A DNA stretch of 64,000 nt from Rahnella sikkimica (GCF_002951615.1 NZ_CP019062.1:558001-622000), one strand, 5' to 3'; positions 42,130 to 52,905 are shown, counted from the first letter of the stretch. Program-made: numbers and translations. Notes: generated by a model not told the origin, from the letters alone.

Positions 42130-43413
42130 GTGGAATCCCTGACATTACAACCCGTTGCATTGGTTAACGGCAGCATCAACTTACCCGGCTCAAAAAGTGT
42201 TTCTAACCGTGCGCTTTTACTGGCTGCTTTTGCACAGGGCACTACCCGCCTGACTAACCTGCTCGACAGCGACGATGTGCGTCACATGCTGAACGCGCTG
42301 ACTGAACTCGGCGTTACGCATCGCTTATCGGCGTCCCGCACTGAGTGCGAAATTGACGGACTGGGCCACGCTTTTTCCAATGCTAAAGGGAGTGAACTGT
42401 TCCTCGGGAATGCCGGCACGGCCATGCGTCCTCTGGCGGCTGCATTGTGTCTGGGTGAGCAGGATGTTGTGCTGACAGGTGAGCCGCGAATGAAAGAACG
42501 TCCGATCGGGCATCTTGTCGATGCACTGCGTCAGGGCGGCGCACAGATTGATTATCTCGAGCAGGAAAATTATCCGCCTCTGCGCCTGCACGGTGGTTTC
42601 CGAGGCGGCGATGTCAGCGTGGATGGCAGCGTTTCCAGCCAGTTCCTGACGGCATTATTAATGACTGCTCCGCTGGCAGATAACGACACCACGATTCAGA
42701 TTAAAGGTGATTTGGTATCGAAGCCATACATCGATATCACGCTGAACCTGATGAAAACGTTTGGTATTGAAGTGGAAAATAGCCAATACCAGCAATTCAA
42801 TATTAAAGGCAAACAGCAATATGTTTCGCCGGGTGCTTATCTGGTAGAAGGTGACGCGTCTTCCGCTTCCTATTTCCTCGCAGCGGCGGCCATTAAAGGC
42901 GGCACTGTGCGTGTCACCGGGATCGGTAAAAACAGCATGCAGGGCGATATTCGTTTTGCTGATGTGTTGGAAAAAATGGGCGCAACCATCCACTGGGCTG
43001 ACGATTACATTGAGTGTACGCGCGGTGAGCTGAAAGGCATCGATATGGACATGAACCATATCCCGGATGCGGCGATGACCATCGCCACTGCGGCTCTGTT
43101 TGCCGAAGGCCCGACCACGCTGCGCAACATCTATAACTGGCGCGTAAAAGAAACCGATCGTCTGGCTGCGATGGCAACCGAGCTGCGTAAAGTCGGCGCG
43201 ACGGTTGAAGAGGGCGAGGATTACATCCGCATTGAGCCGCCAAAAGCGCTGAAGTTTGCCGAAATCGGTACGTACAACGATCACCGCATGGCGATGTGTT
43301 TCTCGCTCGTGGCGCTGTCTGATACGTCGGTGACCATCCTTGATCCAAAATGTACGGCGAAAACCTTCCCCGATTATTTCGATCAACTGGCTGCGATCAG
43401 CTCCCTGGCGTAA
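42130..43413 (+). CDS. aroA: 3-phosphoshikimate 1-carboxyvinyltransferase (EPSP synthase)
   Basis: Sixth step of the shikimate pathway, joining shikimate-3-phosphate and PEP. It is 427 residues, as in E. coli. The GTG start has GGAGAAAG upstream. It is a class I enzyme with the PEP-site motif [13 protein letters not shown] (about 91-103), the sensitive-type Gly and Pro being unchanged. The substrate motif [16 protein letters not shown] is near the N-terminus. Second gene of serC-aroA, with a strong terminator after it. Confidence 0.98.
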   Translation: MESLTLQPVALVNGSINLPGSKSVSNRALLLAAFAQGTTRLTNLLDSDDVRHMLNALTELGVTHRLSASRTECEIDGLGHAFSNAKGSELFLGNAGTAMRPLAAALCLGEQDVVLTGEPRMKERPIGHLVDALRQGGAQIDYLEQENYPPLRLHGGFRGGDVSVDGSVSSQFLTALLMTAPLADNDTTIQIKGDLVSKPYIDITLNLMKTFGIEVENSQYQQFNIKGKQQYVSPGAYLVEGDASSASYFLAAAAIKGGTVRVTGIGKNSMQGDIRFADVLEKMGATIHWADDYIECTRGELKGIDMDMNHIPDAAMTIATAALFAEGPTTLRNIYNWRVKETDRLAAMATELRKVGATVEEGEDYIRIEPPKALKFAEIGTYNDHRMAMCFSLVALSDTSVTILDPKCTAKTFPDYFDQLAAISSLA

Positions 43414-43437
43414 ACTCTTCCGGTGCGGGTAAAGACG

Positions 43438-43465
43438 GCGGACATCTGTGATGTCCGCTTTTTGC
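43438..43465 (+). terminator. Intrinsic terminator of serC-aroA
   Basis: A perfect 9-bp stem GCGGACATC/GATGTCCGC with a 3-base loop runs into a T-tract, 25 bases after the aroA stop. Confidence 0.9.
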
Positions 43466-43513
43466 TTTAAAGGTGTCAGAAACGTCCGCTTTTTAGGCAA
43501 CTGAAAAATGCGG

Positions 43514-43544
43514 GGTAACAGTTGCCGTAAAGGCAGCGTATAAT
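43514..43544 (+). promoter_or_regulatory. Candidate promoter of cmk-rpsA
   Basis: A perfect TATAAT (43539-43544) lies 64 bases before the cmk start. The -35 element (TAACAG at 17-base spacing) is poor. Confidence 0.45.
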
Positions 43545-43608
43545 GCTGCTCCTGAATTAGTCCTCTGAGGCTAATGAAGCGGGTATTCCCCACCGAAAGG
43601 AGACAAAA

Positions 43609-44307
43609 ATGACGGCTTTAGCCCCGGTAATCACCGTTGATGGGCCAAGTGGTGCAGGTAAAGGTACTTTGTGTAAAGCGCTGGCCGAAGCCTTTAACTG
43701 GCACTTACTGGATTCCGGTGCCATTTACCGCGTTTTAGCGCTGGCGGCTTTGCATCATCAGGTTGATATTGTCTCAGAAGAGGCGTTAGTTCCGCTGGCC
43801 GCACATCTCGACGTTCGTTTTGTCGCTCAGGATGGGCAGTTACAAGTGATTTTAGAAGGTGAGGATGTCAGCAATGAAATCCGCACTGAAACGGTTGGGA
43901 ATACGGCCTCGCAGGCTGCGGCTTTCCCCCGCGTTCGTGAAGCATTATTGCGTCGCCAGCGTGCATTCCGTGATGCGCCGGGCCTCATTGCCGACGGCCG
44001 CGATATGGGCACGGTGGTTTTCCCTGATGCACCCGTGAAGATTTTTCTGGACGCGAGTTCAGAAGAACGTGCAAACAGAAGAATGCTACAGTTGCAGGAA
44101 AAAGGCTTTAGTGTTAACTTTGAACGGCTTTTAGCCGAGATAAAAGAACGTGATGACCGTGATCGTAACAGGCCTATTGCGCCTTTAGTGGCAGCTCCCG
44201 ATGCGTTATTACTGGATTCTACCAGTATGTCCATCGAGGAAGTCATCGAAAAAGCACTGGCTTATGCCACAGAAATTCTAGGATTGCCGCAAAAACAAAC
44301 CCGGTAA
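43609..44307 (+). CDS. cmk: Cytidylate kinase
   Basis: Phosphorylates CMP and dCMP, recycling cytidine nucleotides from RNA and lipid turnover. It is 232 residues (E. coli 227). The P-loop [16 protein letters not shown] is near the N-terminus, followed by the [11 protein letters not shown]-site segment, [12 protein letters not shown], and the lid region [13 protein letters not shown] strong AAAGGAGA ribosome site precedes the ATG. It leads into rpsA, as in E. coli. Confidence 0.97.
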   Translation: MTALAPVITVDGPSGAGKGTLCKALAEAFNWHLLDSGAIYRVLALAALHHQVDIVSEEALVPLAAHLDVRFVAQDGQLQVILEGEDVSNEIRTETVGNTASQAAAFPRVREALLRRQRAFRDAPGLIADGRDMGTVVFPDAPVKIFLDASSEERANRRMLQLQEKGFSVNFERLLAEIKERDDRDRNRPIAPLVAAPDALLLDSTSMSIEEVIEKALAYATEILGLPQKQTR

Positions 44308-44399
44308 TCGAGCCGTAATCTGGCGCTGAAGAATATTCAGTGCCAGTTTTGGCTATAGTTTTTTTTAACCTCGCCGCAAGGATCTGTAGCGGGGCATTT

Positions 44400-44463
44400 G
44401 AAACAACCCCATCCAGCAGGAAGCCAGATGGACGTTAAACTTAAGAACCTAAAGATTATCAAC
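44400..44463 (+). promoter_or_regulatory. rpsA translational leader
   Basis: The 64 bases before rpsA lack a proper Shine-Dalgarno next to the ATG and contain a hairpin (CCATC at 44409-44413 with GATGG at 44427-44431). This resembles the E. coli rpsA initiation region, where S1 represses its own translation through a structured leader. Confidence 0.6.
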
Positions 44464-46140
44464 ATGACTGAATCTTTTGCTCAACTCTTTGAAGAATCCT
44501 TAAAAACAATCGAAACCCGTCCTGGTTCCATCGTTCGTGGTGTTGTTGTGTCTATCGACAAAGATATCGTACTGGTTGACGCCGGTCTGAAATCTGAGTC
44601 TGCAATCCCGGCAGAACAATTCAAAAACGCACAGGGCGAACTGGAAATCCAGGTTGGCGACGAAGTTGATGTTGCGCTGGACGCTGTTGAAGACGGCTTC
44701 GGTGAAACTCTGCTGTCCCGTGAAAAAGCTAAACGTCATGAAGCTTGGATCACGCTGGAAAAAGCTTACGAAGAATCTGCAACTGTTACCGGTGTTATCA
44801 ACGGTAAAGTTAAAGGCGGTTTCACCGTTGAGCTGAACGGTATTCGTGCGTTCCTGCCAGGTTCACTGGTAGACGTTCGTCCTGTTCGCGACACGCTGCA
44901 TCTCGAAGGCAAAGATCTTGAGTTCAAAGTCATCAAACTGGACCAGAAACGCAACAACGTTGTTGTTTCCCGTCGTGCAGTAATTGAGTCTGAGAACAGC
45001 GCAGAGCGCGATCAACTGCTGGAAAACCTGCAGGAAGGCATGGAAGTTAAAGGTATCGTTAAGAACCTCACTGACTACGGTGCATTCGTTGATCTGGGCG
45101 GCGTTGACGGCCTGCTGCACATCACTGACATGGCTTGGAAACGTGTTAAACACCCAAGCGAAATCGTCAATGTTGGCGATGAAATCACTGTTAAAGTTCT
45201 TAAATTTGACCGTGAACGTACCCGTGTGTCACTGGGTCTGAAACAACTGGGCGAAGATCCTTGGGTCGCTATCGCTAAACGTTACCCAGAAGGGACTAAA
45301 CTGACGGGTCGCGTTACCAACCTGACTGATTACGGCTGCTTCGTAGAAATCGAAGAAGGCGTTGAAGGTCTGGTTCACGTTTCTGAAATGGATTGGACTA
45401 ACAAAAACATCCACCCATCTAAAGTTGTTAACGTGGGCGATGTTGTTGAAGTTATGGTTCTGGATATCGACGAAGAACGTCGTCGTATCTCCCTGGGCCT
45501 GAAACAATGCAAAAACAACCCATGGCAGCAATTCGCAGAAACCCACAACAAGAACGACCGTGTTGAAGGTAAAATCAAGTCAATCACTGACTTCGGTATC
45601 TTCATTGGTCTGGACGGCGGCATCGACGGCCTGGTTCACCTGTCTGACATCTCCTGGAACGTTGCAGGCGAAGAAGCAGTTCGTGAATACAAGAAAGGCG
45701 ACGAAATCGCAGCTGTGGTCCTGCAAGTTGACGCAGAACGTGAACGTATCTCCCTGGGCGTGAAGCAACTGGCTGAAGATCCATTCAATAACTACCTGTC
45801 TGTTAACAAGAAAGGTACTATTGTTACTGGTAAAGTCACAGCAGTTGACGCCAAAGGTGCTACAGTTGAATTAGCTGGTGGCGTAGAAGGTTACCTGCGC
45901 GCTTCAGAAGCTTCTCGCGACCGTATTGAAGATGCAACTCTGGTTCTGAGCGTTGGTGATGAAGTTGAAGCTAAATTCACCGGTGTTGATCGTAAGAACC
46001 GTGTAGTCAGCCTGTCAGTCCGTGCTAAGGACGAAGCAGACGAGAAAGATGCAATCGCTGTTGTTAACAACAAACCAACAGAAGAAAGCAACTTCTCTAA
46101 CGCTATGGCTGAAGCGTTCAAAGCGGCAAAAGGCGAGTAA
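44464..46140 (+). CDS. rpsA: 30S ribosomal protein S1
   Basis: Largest ribosomal protein. It unfolds mRNA and is required for initiation on structured messages. It is 558 residues starting [14 protein letters not shown]. Six S1/OB repeats are visible (about 20-88, 105-171, 192-260, 277-347, 364-434, 451-520), with repeat hallmarks such as [20 protein letters not shown] and [21 protein letters not shown]. An in-frame extension back to 44398 falls in the structured leader and is not conserved. Codon bias is strong. Confidence 0.98.
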   Translation: MTESFAQLFEESLKTIETRPGSIVRGVVVSIDKDIVLVDAGLKSESAIPAEQFKNAQGELEIQVGDEVDVALDAVEDGFGETLLSREKAKRHEAWITLEKAYEESATVTGVINGKVKGGFTVELNGIRAFLPGSLVDVRPVRDTLHLEGKDLEFKVIKLDQKRNNVVVSRRAVIESENSAERDQLLENLQEGMEVKGIVKNLTDYGAFVDLGGVDGLLHITDMAWKRVKHPSEIVNVGDEITVKVLKFDRERTRVSLGLKQLGEDPWVAIAKRYPEGTKLTGRVTNLTDYGCFVEIEEGVEGLVHVSEMDWTNKNIHPSKVVNVGDVVEVMVLDIDEERRRISLGLKQCKNNPWQQFAETHNKNDRVEGKIKSITDFGIFIGLDGGIDGLVHLSDISWNVAGEEAVREYKKGDEIAAVVLQVDAERERISLGVKQLAEDPFNNYLSVNKKGTIVTGKVTAVDAKGATVELAGGVEGYLRASEASRDRIEDATLVLSVGDEVEAKFTGVDRKNRVVSLSVRAKDEADEKDAIAVVNNKPTEESNFSNAMAEAFKAAKGE

Positions 46141-46146
46141 TGACGG

Positions 46147-46165
46147 GGGGCGACACTGTCGCCCC
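46147..46165 (+). other. Hairpin between rpsA and ihfB
   Basis: A perfect 8-bp stem GGGGCGAC/GTCGCCCC with a 3-base loop has no T-run. It starts 7 bases after the rpsA stop. It may stabilise the rpsA 3' end or partly separate ihfB expression. Confidence 0.55.
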
Positions 46166-46200
46166 GATACGGTAGTTTAGCTGCAAAGCTTGGAGGTACT

Positions 46201-46485
46201 ATGACCAAGTCTGAACTTATTGAAAGACTTGCTGGCCAGCACTCTCATATCCCGGCGAAAGCTGTTGAGGATGCAGTGAAAGAGATGCTTGAGCATATGG
46301 CTGCAACCTTGGCTGATGGTGAACGCATCGAAATCCGTGGGTTTGGCAGTTTTTCTCTTCACTACCGTGCTCCGCGTGTGGGGCGTAACCCTAAAACGGG
46401 CGATAAAGTTGAGCTGGACGGCAAGTACGTTCCGCACTTCAAGCCAGGTAAAGAGTTGCGTGATCGCGCGAACATTTATGGCTAA
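46201..46485 (+). CDS. ihfB: Integration host factor subunit beta
   Basis: DNA-bending nucleoid protein that acts as a heterodimer with IhfA. It is 94 residues, the standard length. It starts [20 protein letters not shown]. The beta-arm region [29 protein letters not shown] contains the intercalating proline (RNPKTG). A GGAGG ribosome site lies 6 bases before the ATG. It follows rpsA, as in E. coli, and has its own terminator. Confidence 0.98.
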   Translation: MTKSELIERLAGQHSHIPAKAVEDAVKEMLEHMAATLADGERIEIRGFGSFSLHYRAPRVGRNPKTGDKVELDGKYVPHFKPGKELRDRANIYG

Positions 46486-46527
46486 GGTTTATGCCTTGAC
46501 CATAAATGACTGCCTATAGCGAATGTA

Positions 46528-46559
46528 AAACGGTACCTTTAAAAGTGCCGTTTTTTTTT
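46528..46559 (+). terminator. Intrinsic terminator of ihfB
   Basis: A 9-bp stem with one G-U pair (46528-46536 with 46545-46553) runs into a T-tract to 46559. Confidence 0.9.
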
Positions 46560-46738
46560 GCTATTTTTCGGCCTAAAGACCGTTCCCCTTAACTCTATTG
46601 TGCAAATTATTTGCGTAATGCCTCGCATCGATTCCTTCTGATACTTGTCCCTTTCCCGCCCAAAAATCATACTCCAGCCCTGAAGCTGATCTGAATTTCA
46701 GGCCGTTTAACGCTGAGGGTGAAAACATCAAAATCTCA

Positions 46739-49012
46739 ATGGATGAGGTCGCAATTGCCATTATCACCGGTATGGTGCCGTTAATTTTTCTTGCCACAAT
46801 CCCCCCGGCGGCTCCGCTTGTTGCTTTGTTACTGACAGCCTGCCTGCTGTTCTCTCCTGACCGAAAAACACTCAGACTGATAGCCATCGCATTGCTGAGT
46901 TTTTGCTGGGCGGCGTTTCAGGGGCAGATGCAACTTCAGCAGATTTCTGATCTGCAAGGTGCTAAACGTGAAGTTATCGCTGAGGTACAGACAGTGAATC
47001 TGGGAACGCAAGGATCTTCCCGCTTCTTCAAGATTGAACGTGTGGACGGCAAGCCTGTTTTTCCCCCAACCGTATTCCGGGCTAAGTGGGAAGGGGAGAA
47101 TGAGCCGTTAATGGCAGGACAGCGTTGGAAAATGCTTGTCAGCTTGCGACCTGTTCACGGCCTGCTCAATGAAGGTGGCTTTGATGCACAGCGCTGGGCG
47201 TTGTCTCAGCATGCACCGCTGACCGGTACAATCTACAGCGGGGAGTCTCTCGACACCGGGGCTGGCTGGCGTCAGCAATTCATTCAACGCGTCCTCCTGA
47301 CCATGCCAGAGCTTGTGAATAAGCCGGTACTGATCGCATTGGCGTTTGGTGAGAAAGGACTGATACAAAAGCCGGAAATGCTGGTGTTGCAGCGTACCGG
47401 AATTGCGCATCTGGTCGCAATCTCCGGCCTGCACATTGGGATTGCCGCATTGTTTGGCGGCTGGCTGGCACGGATATGTCAGTGGTTTATGCCTGTCAGA
47501 TTAATCGACTACCGCTTTCCACTGGTGGTCAGTGAAATTTTTCTGCTGGTTTACACGTGGCTCGCCGGTTGTAATGCGCCTGCGTTGCGGACAGCAATTG
47601 TGTTTTCATTATGGATCCTGCTGCGTTACTTTCGGGTTCGTTGTCATCCCTGGCAGATCTGGTTATGGGGCGTGGCGCTTCTGCTGATGACAGATCCGAT
47701 GAATTTACTGTCGGACAGTTTTTGGCTGTCATGTATTGCGGTGGCTTCACTTGTTTTCTGGTTTCAGTGGGTGCCGTTGTCAGAGACGTTTCAGCATCAC
47801 TGGTACTGGTGTGTTGTCAGGTGGGGGCATTTGCAGGCCGGGGTTATGTTACTTCTGTTGCCCCTGCAGATAGGGATTTTTCACGGGATCAATATCACCT
47901 CATTTCTCGCAAATATCTGGGCTGTGCCGGTTGTATCACTGCTCACGGTTCCCTGTATTCTGGCCGTGCTTCTTTTAAATCTCTTTCCTGCCAGTTGTAT
48001 GGCGGGGATCCAGACCTTACTCTGGCAGGGCGCTGATTACACACTGAGTGCCGCTATGTGGGGTGTAAGACCTTTCGCCGGCGGTTGGGTTGTGGTGGGG
48101 GAGAATTGTCTGGCTATCAGTCTGTTTGGATGGCTGGCGATTATTTTTTGCCGACTCGGGCATGTGAAACAATGGCTTTCAATACTGGTGTCGTTTTGCG
48201 CGGTATCCGCTGTCTGGTACGCGCGGATCCCTGCAGAGCGCTGGCGTGTTGATATGCTGGATGTCGGACATGGATTGTCGGTGCTGATTAGCCGGAATGG
48301 GAAAGGCATTCTCTATGATACGGGGAATAAATGGGAAGGTGGGTCAGCGGCTGAACAGAATATTTTACCGTTTTTAAATTGGCGTAATATCGAATTAGAA
48401 CAGATAATTATCAGTCACAACGATATGGATCATCGTGGTGGTCTTCCATTTCTGCAATCGCGATATCCTCAGGCAAGTTTGAGAGATAGCGCCATGTCAG
48501 AGGGGCATCTTGCCTGCGTCGCTGGTGAACACTGGCAATGGCAGGGGTTGAATTTCAATGTTTTATGGCCGGAGGCAAAAATTGCAGATGCACGAAATGA
48601 TGACAGCTGTGTCATCCGTATCGATGATGGCTCGTTCAGCGTGTTGCTGACCGGCGATATTGAAGTCAGAACGGAAAAAGCCTTAATCAGAAAATGGCGG
48701 GAGAGATTACACTCAACCGTCCTTCAGGTTCCTCATCATGGGAGTAATACTTCCTCTTCACCGCCATTTTTGCGCACCGTTTCGCCGGAAGCGGCAGTGG
48801 CTTCAGCAGCACGTTTCAATAAATGGCATCTTCCAACGCATAAAGTTGTTAGCAGATACCACAAAGCCCGCTATGACTGGCACTCCACTTCGAGTTCCGG
48901 CCAGCTCAGTCTGTTCATTTATGGTGATTATTGGGCAATTAAAGGCTTACGGGAGCAATTAAACCCACGTTGGTATCACCGCCGGTTTGGAGTATCAGTA
49001 GATAATGAGTAG
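46739..49012 (+). CDS. ycaI: ComEC/Rec2-family DNA-uptake channel (YcaI)
   Basis: Inner-membrane protein of the ComEC/Rec2 family, which carries single-stranded DNA into the cytoplasm in transformable bacteria. It has 757 residues. An N-terminal OB-like part (DUF4131) is followed by the Competence domain with many membrane helices (HLVAISGLHIGIAALFGG). The C-terminal metallo-beta-lactamase-like domain has SHNDMDHRGG and VPHHGSNTSSS. The C-terminus RWYHRRFGVSVDNE matches E. coli YcaI. The ATG at 46739 has no ribosome site. An ATC at 46727, 7 bases after GAGGG, would give an MKIS start like the E. coli MKI start. Confidence 0.93.
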   Translation: MDEVAIAIITGMVPLIFLATIPPAAPLVALLLTACLLFSPDRKTLRLIAIALLSFCWAAFQGQMQLQQISDLQGAKREVIAEVQTVNLGTQGSSRFFKIERVDGKPVFPPTVFRAKWEGENEPLMAGQRWKMLVSLRPVHGLLNEGGFDAQRWALSQHAPLTGTIYSGESLDTGAGWRQQFIQRVLLTMPELVNKPVLIALAFGEKGLIQKPEMLVLQRTGIAHLVAISGLHIGIAALFGGWLARICQWFMPVRLIDYRFPLVVSEIFLLVYTWLAGCNAPALRTAIVFSLWILLRYFRVRCHPWQIWLWGVALLLMTDPMNLLSDSFWLSCIAVASLVFWFQWVPLSETFQHHWYWCVVRWGHLQAGVMLLLLPLQIGIFHGINITSFLANIWAVPVVSLLTVPCILAVLLLNLFPASCMAGIQTLLWQGADYTLSAAMWGVRPFAGGWVVVGENCLAISLFGWLAIIFCRLGHVKQWLSILVSFCAVSAVWYARIPAERWRVDMLDVGHGLSVLISRNGKGILYDTGNKWEGGSAAEQNILPFLNWRNIELEQIIISHNDMDHRGGLPFLQSRYPQASLRDSAMSEGHLACVAGEHWQWQGLNFNVLWPEAKIADARNDDSCVIRIDDGSFSVLLTGDIEVRTEKALIRKWRERLHSTVLQVPHHGSNTSSSPPFLRTVSPEAAVASAARFNKWHLPTHKVVSRYHKARYDWHSTSSSGQLSLFIYGDYWAIKGLREQLNPRWYHRRFGVSVDNE

Positions 49013-49050
49013 AATAGGCCGCTATTTCTTTCGATGCTGGTTGATATTGC

Positions 49051-50799
49051 ATGATGAACGATAAAGATCTCTCCACGTGGCAGACATTCCGTCGTCTGTG
49101 GCCGATGATCACACCTTTTAAAGCCGGGCTAATCGCGTCTGCCCTTGCGCTGGTCGCCAATGCTGCCAGTGATACTTTCATGCTGTCTTTGCTAAAACCG
49201 CTCTTAGATGACGGATTTGGTAAAGCAGACCGCGCAATTTTACTCTGGATGCCACTGGTTGTTATTGGCCTGATGATTGTCCGTGGGGTAAGTGGATACA
49301 TCTCGAGTTACTGCATTTCATGGGTATCGGGCAAAGTGGTTATGCAGATGCGTCGCCGTCTGTTTGGTCACATGATGAGAATGCCGGTTGCATTCTTTGA
49401 CCAGCAGTCGACCGGTACGTTGCTTTCCCGAATTACCTATGATTCTGAGCAGGTGGCTTCTTCATCTTCGAGTGCTCTGGTGACCGTTGTGCGTGAAGGG
49501 GCTTCGATCATCGGCCTCTTTATCATGATGTTCTACTACAGCTGGCAGCTTTCGGTGATTTTGCTGGTCATTGCACCGATCGTTTCTATTGTTATCCGCG
49601 TGGTGTCCAAACGTTTCCGTAACATCAGTAAAACGATGCAAAATACGATGGGACAAGTCACCACAAGCGCAGAGCAGATGCTGAAAGGGCACAAAGAAGT
49701 CTTAATCTTTGGTGGCCAGAAGGTGGAAACTGAACGTTTTGATAAAGTCAGTAACCGTATGCGCCAGCAAGGTATGCGGATGGTTTCTGCTGCCTCGATT
49801 TCTGATCCCATCATTCAGCTGATCGCTTCTCTGGCACTGGCTTTCGTGCTGTATGCGGCAAGCTTCCCGTCTGTTATGGAAACGCTGAGCGCCGGCACGA
49901 TTACCGTGGTCTTCTCCTCGATGATTGCACTGATGCGTCCGCTGAAATCCCTGACTAACGTCAACGCTCAGTTCCAGCGCGGTATGGCAGCTTGCCAGAC
50001 GCTGTTCTCCATTCTGGATATGGAACAGGAAAAAGACGAAGGTAAACTGGAAGTCAAACGCGTTAAAGGCGAGGTTGAGTTTAAAAATGTCACCTTCACC
50101 TATCCCGGCCGCGATATTCCAGCATTGCGCGATATTTCTTTCGCTCTGCCTGAAGGGAAAACCGTCGCGCTGGTGGGGCGTTCCGGATCCGGTAAATCGA
50201 CAATTGCTAACCTGCTGACACGTTTCTATGACATCCAGGAAGGCAAAATCCTGATGGATGGTCATGACCTGCGTGAATATACCCTGTCATCACTGCGTGA
50301 TCAGGTGGCACTCGTGTCGCAGAACGTTCATTTATTTAACGACACGATTGCCAACAATATTGCGTATGCCCGCACTGATCACTATTCCCGTGAAGAAATC
50401 GAGAAAGCCGCAACAATGGCTTATGCGATGGACTTCATCGGTAAGATGGATAAAGGTCTGGACACGGTTATTGGCGAGAATGGCGTACTGCTCTCTGGCG
50501 GCCAGCGCCAGCGTATTGCGATTGCTCGCGCATTACTGCGTGACTCACCGATTCTGATCCTCGATGAAGCGACCTCTGCGCTGGATACCGAGTCCGAACG
50601 CGCTATTCAGGCCGCTCTTGATGAGCTGCAGAAAAACCGTACGTCTCTGGTGATTGCGCACCGCTTGTCGACTATCGAAAAAGCCGATGAAATTCTGGTG
50701 ATTGAGGATGGCTGCATTGTAGAACGCGGCTCGCACGCTCAGTTACTGGAAGAGCGTGGTGTGTATTCGCAACTTTACCGGATGCAGTTTGGCCAATGA
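49051..50799 (+). CDS. msbA: Lipid A flippase MsbA
   Basis: Essential ABC exporter that flips lipid A-core across the inner membrane. It is 582 residues (E. coli 582). Six transmembrane helices (about 25-310) precede the ATPase domain, with Walker [10 protein letters not shown] (about 376-384), signature LSGGQRQR and Walker [13 protein letters not shown]. The start [13 protein letters not shown] lines up with E. coli MHNDKDLS. It overlaps lpxK by four bases (ATGA). Confidence 0.98.
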   Translation: MMNDKDLSTWQTFRRLWPMITPFKAGLIASALALVANAASDTFMLSLLKPLLDDGFGKADRAILLWMPLVVIGLMIVRGVSGYISSYCISWVSGKVVMQMRRRLFGHMMRMPVAFFDQQSTGTLLSRITYDSEQVASSSSSALVTVVREGASIIGLFIMMFYYSWQLSVILLVIAPIVSIVIRVVSKRFRNISKTMQNTMGQVTTSAEQMLKGHKEVLIFGGQKVETERFDKVSNRMRQQGMRMVSAASISDPIIQLIASLALAFVLYAASFPSVMETLSAGTITVVFSSMIALMRPLKSLTNVNAQFQRGMAACQTLFSILDMEQEKDEGKLEVKRVKGEVEFKNVTFTYPGRDIPALRDISFALPEGKTVALVGRSGSGKSTIANLLTRFYDIQEGKILMDGHDLREYTLSSLRDQVALVSQNVHLFNDTIANNIAYARTDHYSREEIEKAATMAYAMDFIGKMDKGLDTVIGENGVLLSGGQRQRIAIARALLRDSPILILDEATSALDTESERAIQAALDELQKNRTSLVIAHRLSTIEKADEILVIEDGCIVERGSHAQLLEERGVYSQLYRMQFGQ

Positions 50800-51785
50800 T
50801 TGAACGTATCTGGTCAGGTAAATCACCGCTCTATCTGTTGCTTCTGCCTTTGTCCTGGCTGTACGGGTTAATCTCGAATTTAATCCGTTACAGCTATGAA
50901 TCCGGGCTTAGAAAAAGCTGGCGGGCACCTGTGCCCGTTGTGGTCGTGGGGAATCTCACTGCCGGAGGCAACGGCAAAACACCGGTGGTTATCTGGCTGG
51001 TCGAAACGTTGCAACAGCATGGTTTCCGCGTGGGTGTCGTATCGCGCGGTTACGGCGGCAAGGCTGAAAGTTATCCGCTGGTATTAACGGCGGAGACTCT
51101 TGCTGCACAGGCGGGTGATGAACCGGTACTGATATTCCAAAGAACCGGGACAGCCGTTGCTGTATCCCCGGTGCGTTCAGAGGCGGTCAAAGCGTTACTT
51201 GCCGCGTATGAGCTGGATGTCATCATCACGGATGATGGTTTGCAGCATTACGCGCTCCAGCGTGATGTTGAGATTGTCGTCATCGATGGGGTGCGGCGCT
51301 TTGGTAATGGTCAGTGGTTGCCTGCCGGGCCGATGCGTGAACGTCAGGGGCGTTTACGGTCCGTTGATGCGGTCATTACTAACGGTGGCACCGCGCTCGC
51401 CGGTGAGTTGTCGATGGTTTTACAGCCGGGTAAAGCCGTGAATCTGGCGACGGGTGAACAGCGTGATGCGGCGACGCTGAAAAATGTGGTCGCTATGGCC
51501 GGAATCGGTCATCCGCCACGGTTTTTTGCGACACTCAAACAGTTGGGTGTGGTTTTGCAAAAGGAAATCGCTTTTGCCGATCATCAGATTTATTCTCCTG
51601 AACAGATTTCTGGCGCAGTAAACGCTGATCAGCAACTTGTGATGACTGAAAAAGATGCCGTGAAATGCCGTTCTTTTGCCCAACTGAATTGGTGGTATTT
51701 GCCGGTTGAAGCAAAAATTCAGGGGTTATACGCTGAGAAATTGCTGCAAAAGATAACCGATCTTATTTTGAAAACGCATCTTTAA
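50796..51785 (+). CDS. lpxK: Tetraacyldisaccharide 4'-kinase LpxK
   Basis: Phosphorylates the lipid A disaccharide precursor at the inner membrane, forming lipid IVA. It is 329 residues. An N-terminal membrane-associated helix ([20 protein letters not shown]) precedes the P-loop [11 protein letters not shown] (52-62). The catalytic DDGLQHY motif lies around 148. It is translationally coupled to msbA through a 4-base overlap. In E. coli ycaQ, ycaR and kdsB follow closely; here the series is interrupted by two cold-shock genes. Confidence 0.97.
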   Translation: MIERIWSGKSPLYLLLLPLSWLYGLISNLIRYSYESGLRKSWRAPVPVVVVGNLTAGGNGKTPVVIWLVETLQQHGFRVGVVSRGYGGKAESYPLVLTAETLAAQAGDEPVLIFQRTGTAVAVSPVRSEAVKALLAAYELDVIITDDGLQHYALQRDVEIVVIDGVRRFGNGQWLPAGPMRERQGRLRSVDAVITNGGTALAGELSMVLQPGKAVNLATGEQRDAATLKNVVAMAGIGHPPRFFATLKQLGVVLQKEIAFADHQIYSPEQISGAVNADQQLVMTEKDAVKCRSFAQLNWWYLPVEAKIQGLYAEKLLQKITDLILKTHL

Positions 51786-52138
51786 ACGAGTTTAGCCTCT
51801 TCATTCAGTTTACTTTAAAAAATTTACGTAAATTTTAAATCTCAATCCCTCTGATTTTAAAGGTTTATTTTCTTAATGTTAATTTCTCCTTAAAATCATC
51901 ACGCGCTGTGACTTGCTATTGTTTGTAGGTTATGAGTTAATGCGTTCAGCCTGTGTTACAGCGCTATTTATGTATGAGTGTAGAGTAAAGCAGTTCCTCC
52001 CAGACGTTATCTCTTTCCCGATGATTCCGCTTCAAAGACGAACCTTCTAAGTCCCTCCCATAAGTAATTGTCTGAACTATTGGCCAAAATTGCCGAATGG
52101 CAGGATCTTATTAAGTAAAAAGTTGAAAGGTTTTAAAT
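51786..52138. other. Intergenic region and leader between lpxK and the cold-shock gene
   Basis: 353 AT-rich bases. A perfect 18-bp palindrome lies at 51819-51836. The right part probably forms the long 5' leader typical of cold-inducible csp messages, although no cold-box sequence was recognised. No clear lpxK terminator is seen. Confidence 0.5.
51819..51836. repeat. Perfect 18-bp AT-rich palindrome
   Basis: AAAATTTAC followed directly by GTAAATTTT, with no spacer, 33 bases after the lpxK stop. Lack of a loop and T-run argues against a terminator; a dimeric DNA-binding site is more plausible. The regulator is unknown. Confidence 0.5.
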
Positions 52139-52348
52139 ATGTCTAAGAAAATGGGTCAGGTTAAGTGGTTCAATGAAAGCAAAGGTTTTGGTTTTATTGA
52201 GCAAGCTGACGGCGGTAAAGATGTCTTTGTACATTTCTCCGCAATCGCAACGGATGGTTTCAAAACTCTGGCCGAAGGTCAGCGTGTAGAATACACCATT
52301 CAGGACAGCCCGCGTGGTCCGGCTGCTGCTAACGTTATCGCTCTCTAA
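52139..52348 (+). CDS. Cold-shock protein (CspA/CspE family)
   Basis: RNA chaperone of the CspA family, 69 residues. It has one OB-fold domain with RNP1 KGFGFI (16-21) and RNP2 VFVHF (30-34), both fully intact, and ends [12 protein letters not shown]. Sequence and length are closest to the CspE/CspC group ([20 protein letters not shown]). The ribosome site AAGG lies before ATTTTAAATATG-type spacing, as in E. coli csp genes. A terminator follows. Its position between lpxK and ycaQ differs from E. coli. Confidence 0.93.
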   Translation: MSKKMGQVKWFNESKGFGFIEQADGGKDVFVHFSAIATDGFKTLAEGQRVEYTIQDSPRGPAAANVIAL

Positions 52349-52409
52349 TCAGAGATTAACGTGATGATGTGAAACAACATAAATTGTATTTCATATCAGC
52401 AGAGTAAGG

Positions 52410-52430
52410 CCCGCCCAACGGCGGGTTTTT
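52410..52430 (+). terminator. Intrinsic terminator of the cold-shock gene
   Basis: The stem CCCGCC/GGCGGG (52410-52415 with 52420-52425) with a 4-base loop runs directly into TTTTT. Confidence 0.9.
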
Positions 52431-52597
52431 AATGTCCGCAAAGAAATCGGTTTTAAGAAGTTTGCAGTAAAAATAATCGTTAAACAAATTCGCTCATTAG
52501 AGGTTTTTTATAAAAAAATAACTTAGATATGGGCAAACGCATCCGAACAATAATAAAAAAGTGTGTTCATGGATGCCCAAAAAAAAGGATAGAAATT

Positions 52598-52810
52598 ATG
52601 ATGTTAAAAATGGGTTTAGTTAAATGGTACAACCAGGCCAAAGGCTACGGTTTTATTTGCCCTCTCGATGGTTCTTCTGAAATTTATGTTCAGCGTACTT
52701 CCATTGCTAATACAGGCAATAAATCCCTGAGCGCCGGTCAGCGTGTGGAGTTCACCACGTACCGCAGCGTAGCACATGGCCCTTCAGCGGCTGATGTTAT
52801 TGCGTTCTGA
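52598..52810 (+). CDS. Divergent cold-shock-domain protein
   Basis: A 70-residue CspA-family protein. RNP1 is preserved as KGYGFI (15-20). RNP2 is altered: the usual VFVHF reads IYVQR (29-33), losing the phenylalanine and histidine that stack on RNA. The tail AHGPSAADVIAF matches the csp ending. AAGGA lies 8 bases before the first ATG; a second ATG follows directly. A frame extension to 52529 is not csp-like. Such variants resemble E. coli CspF/CspH, which also have degenerate RNP2 motifs. It may be a recently duplicated copy of the neighbouring gene with changed binding. Confidence 0.85.
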   Translation: MMLKMGLVKWYNQAKGYGFICPLDGSSEIYVQRTSIANTGNKSLSAGQRVEFTTYRSVAHGPSAADVIAF

Positions 52811-52905
52811 TTCTGGTTTTTGTTATCCGCCGTTGAGCTGAATTTTACGCCCCGGCAAAAATATGCTATCGGTATCCACAGTTTATCGCTGCTACGGATA
52901 CCGAT

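Noticed and set aside
42658..43593. 311-codon minus-strand open frame
   Set aside because: Antisense to aroA and across its terminator; the product has no family features.
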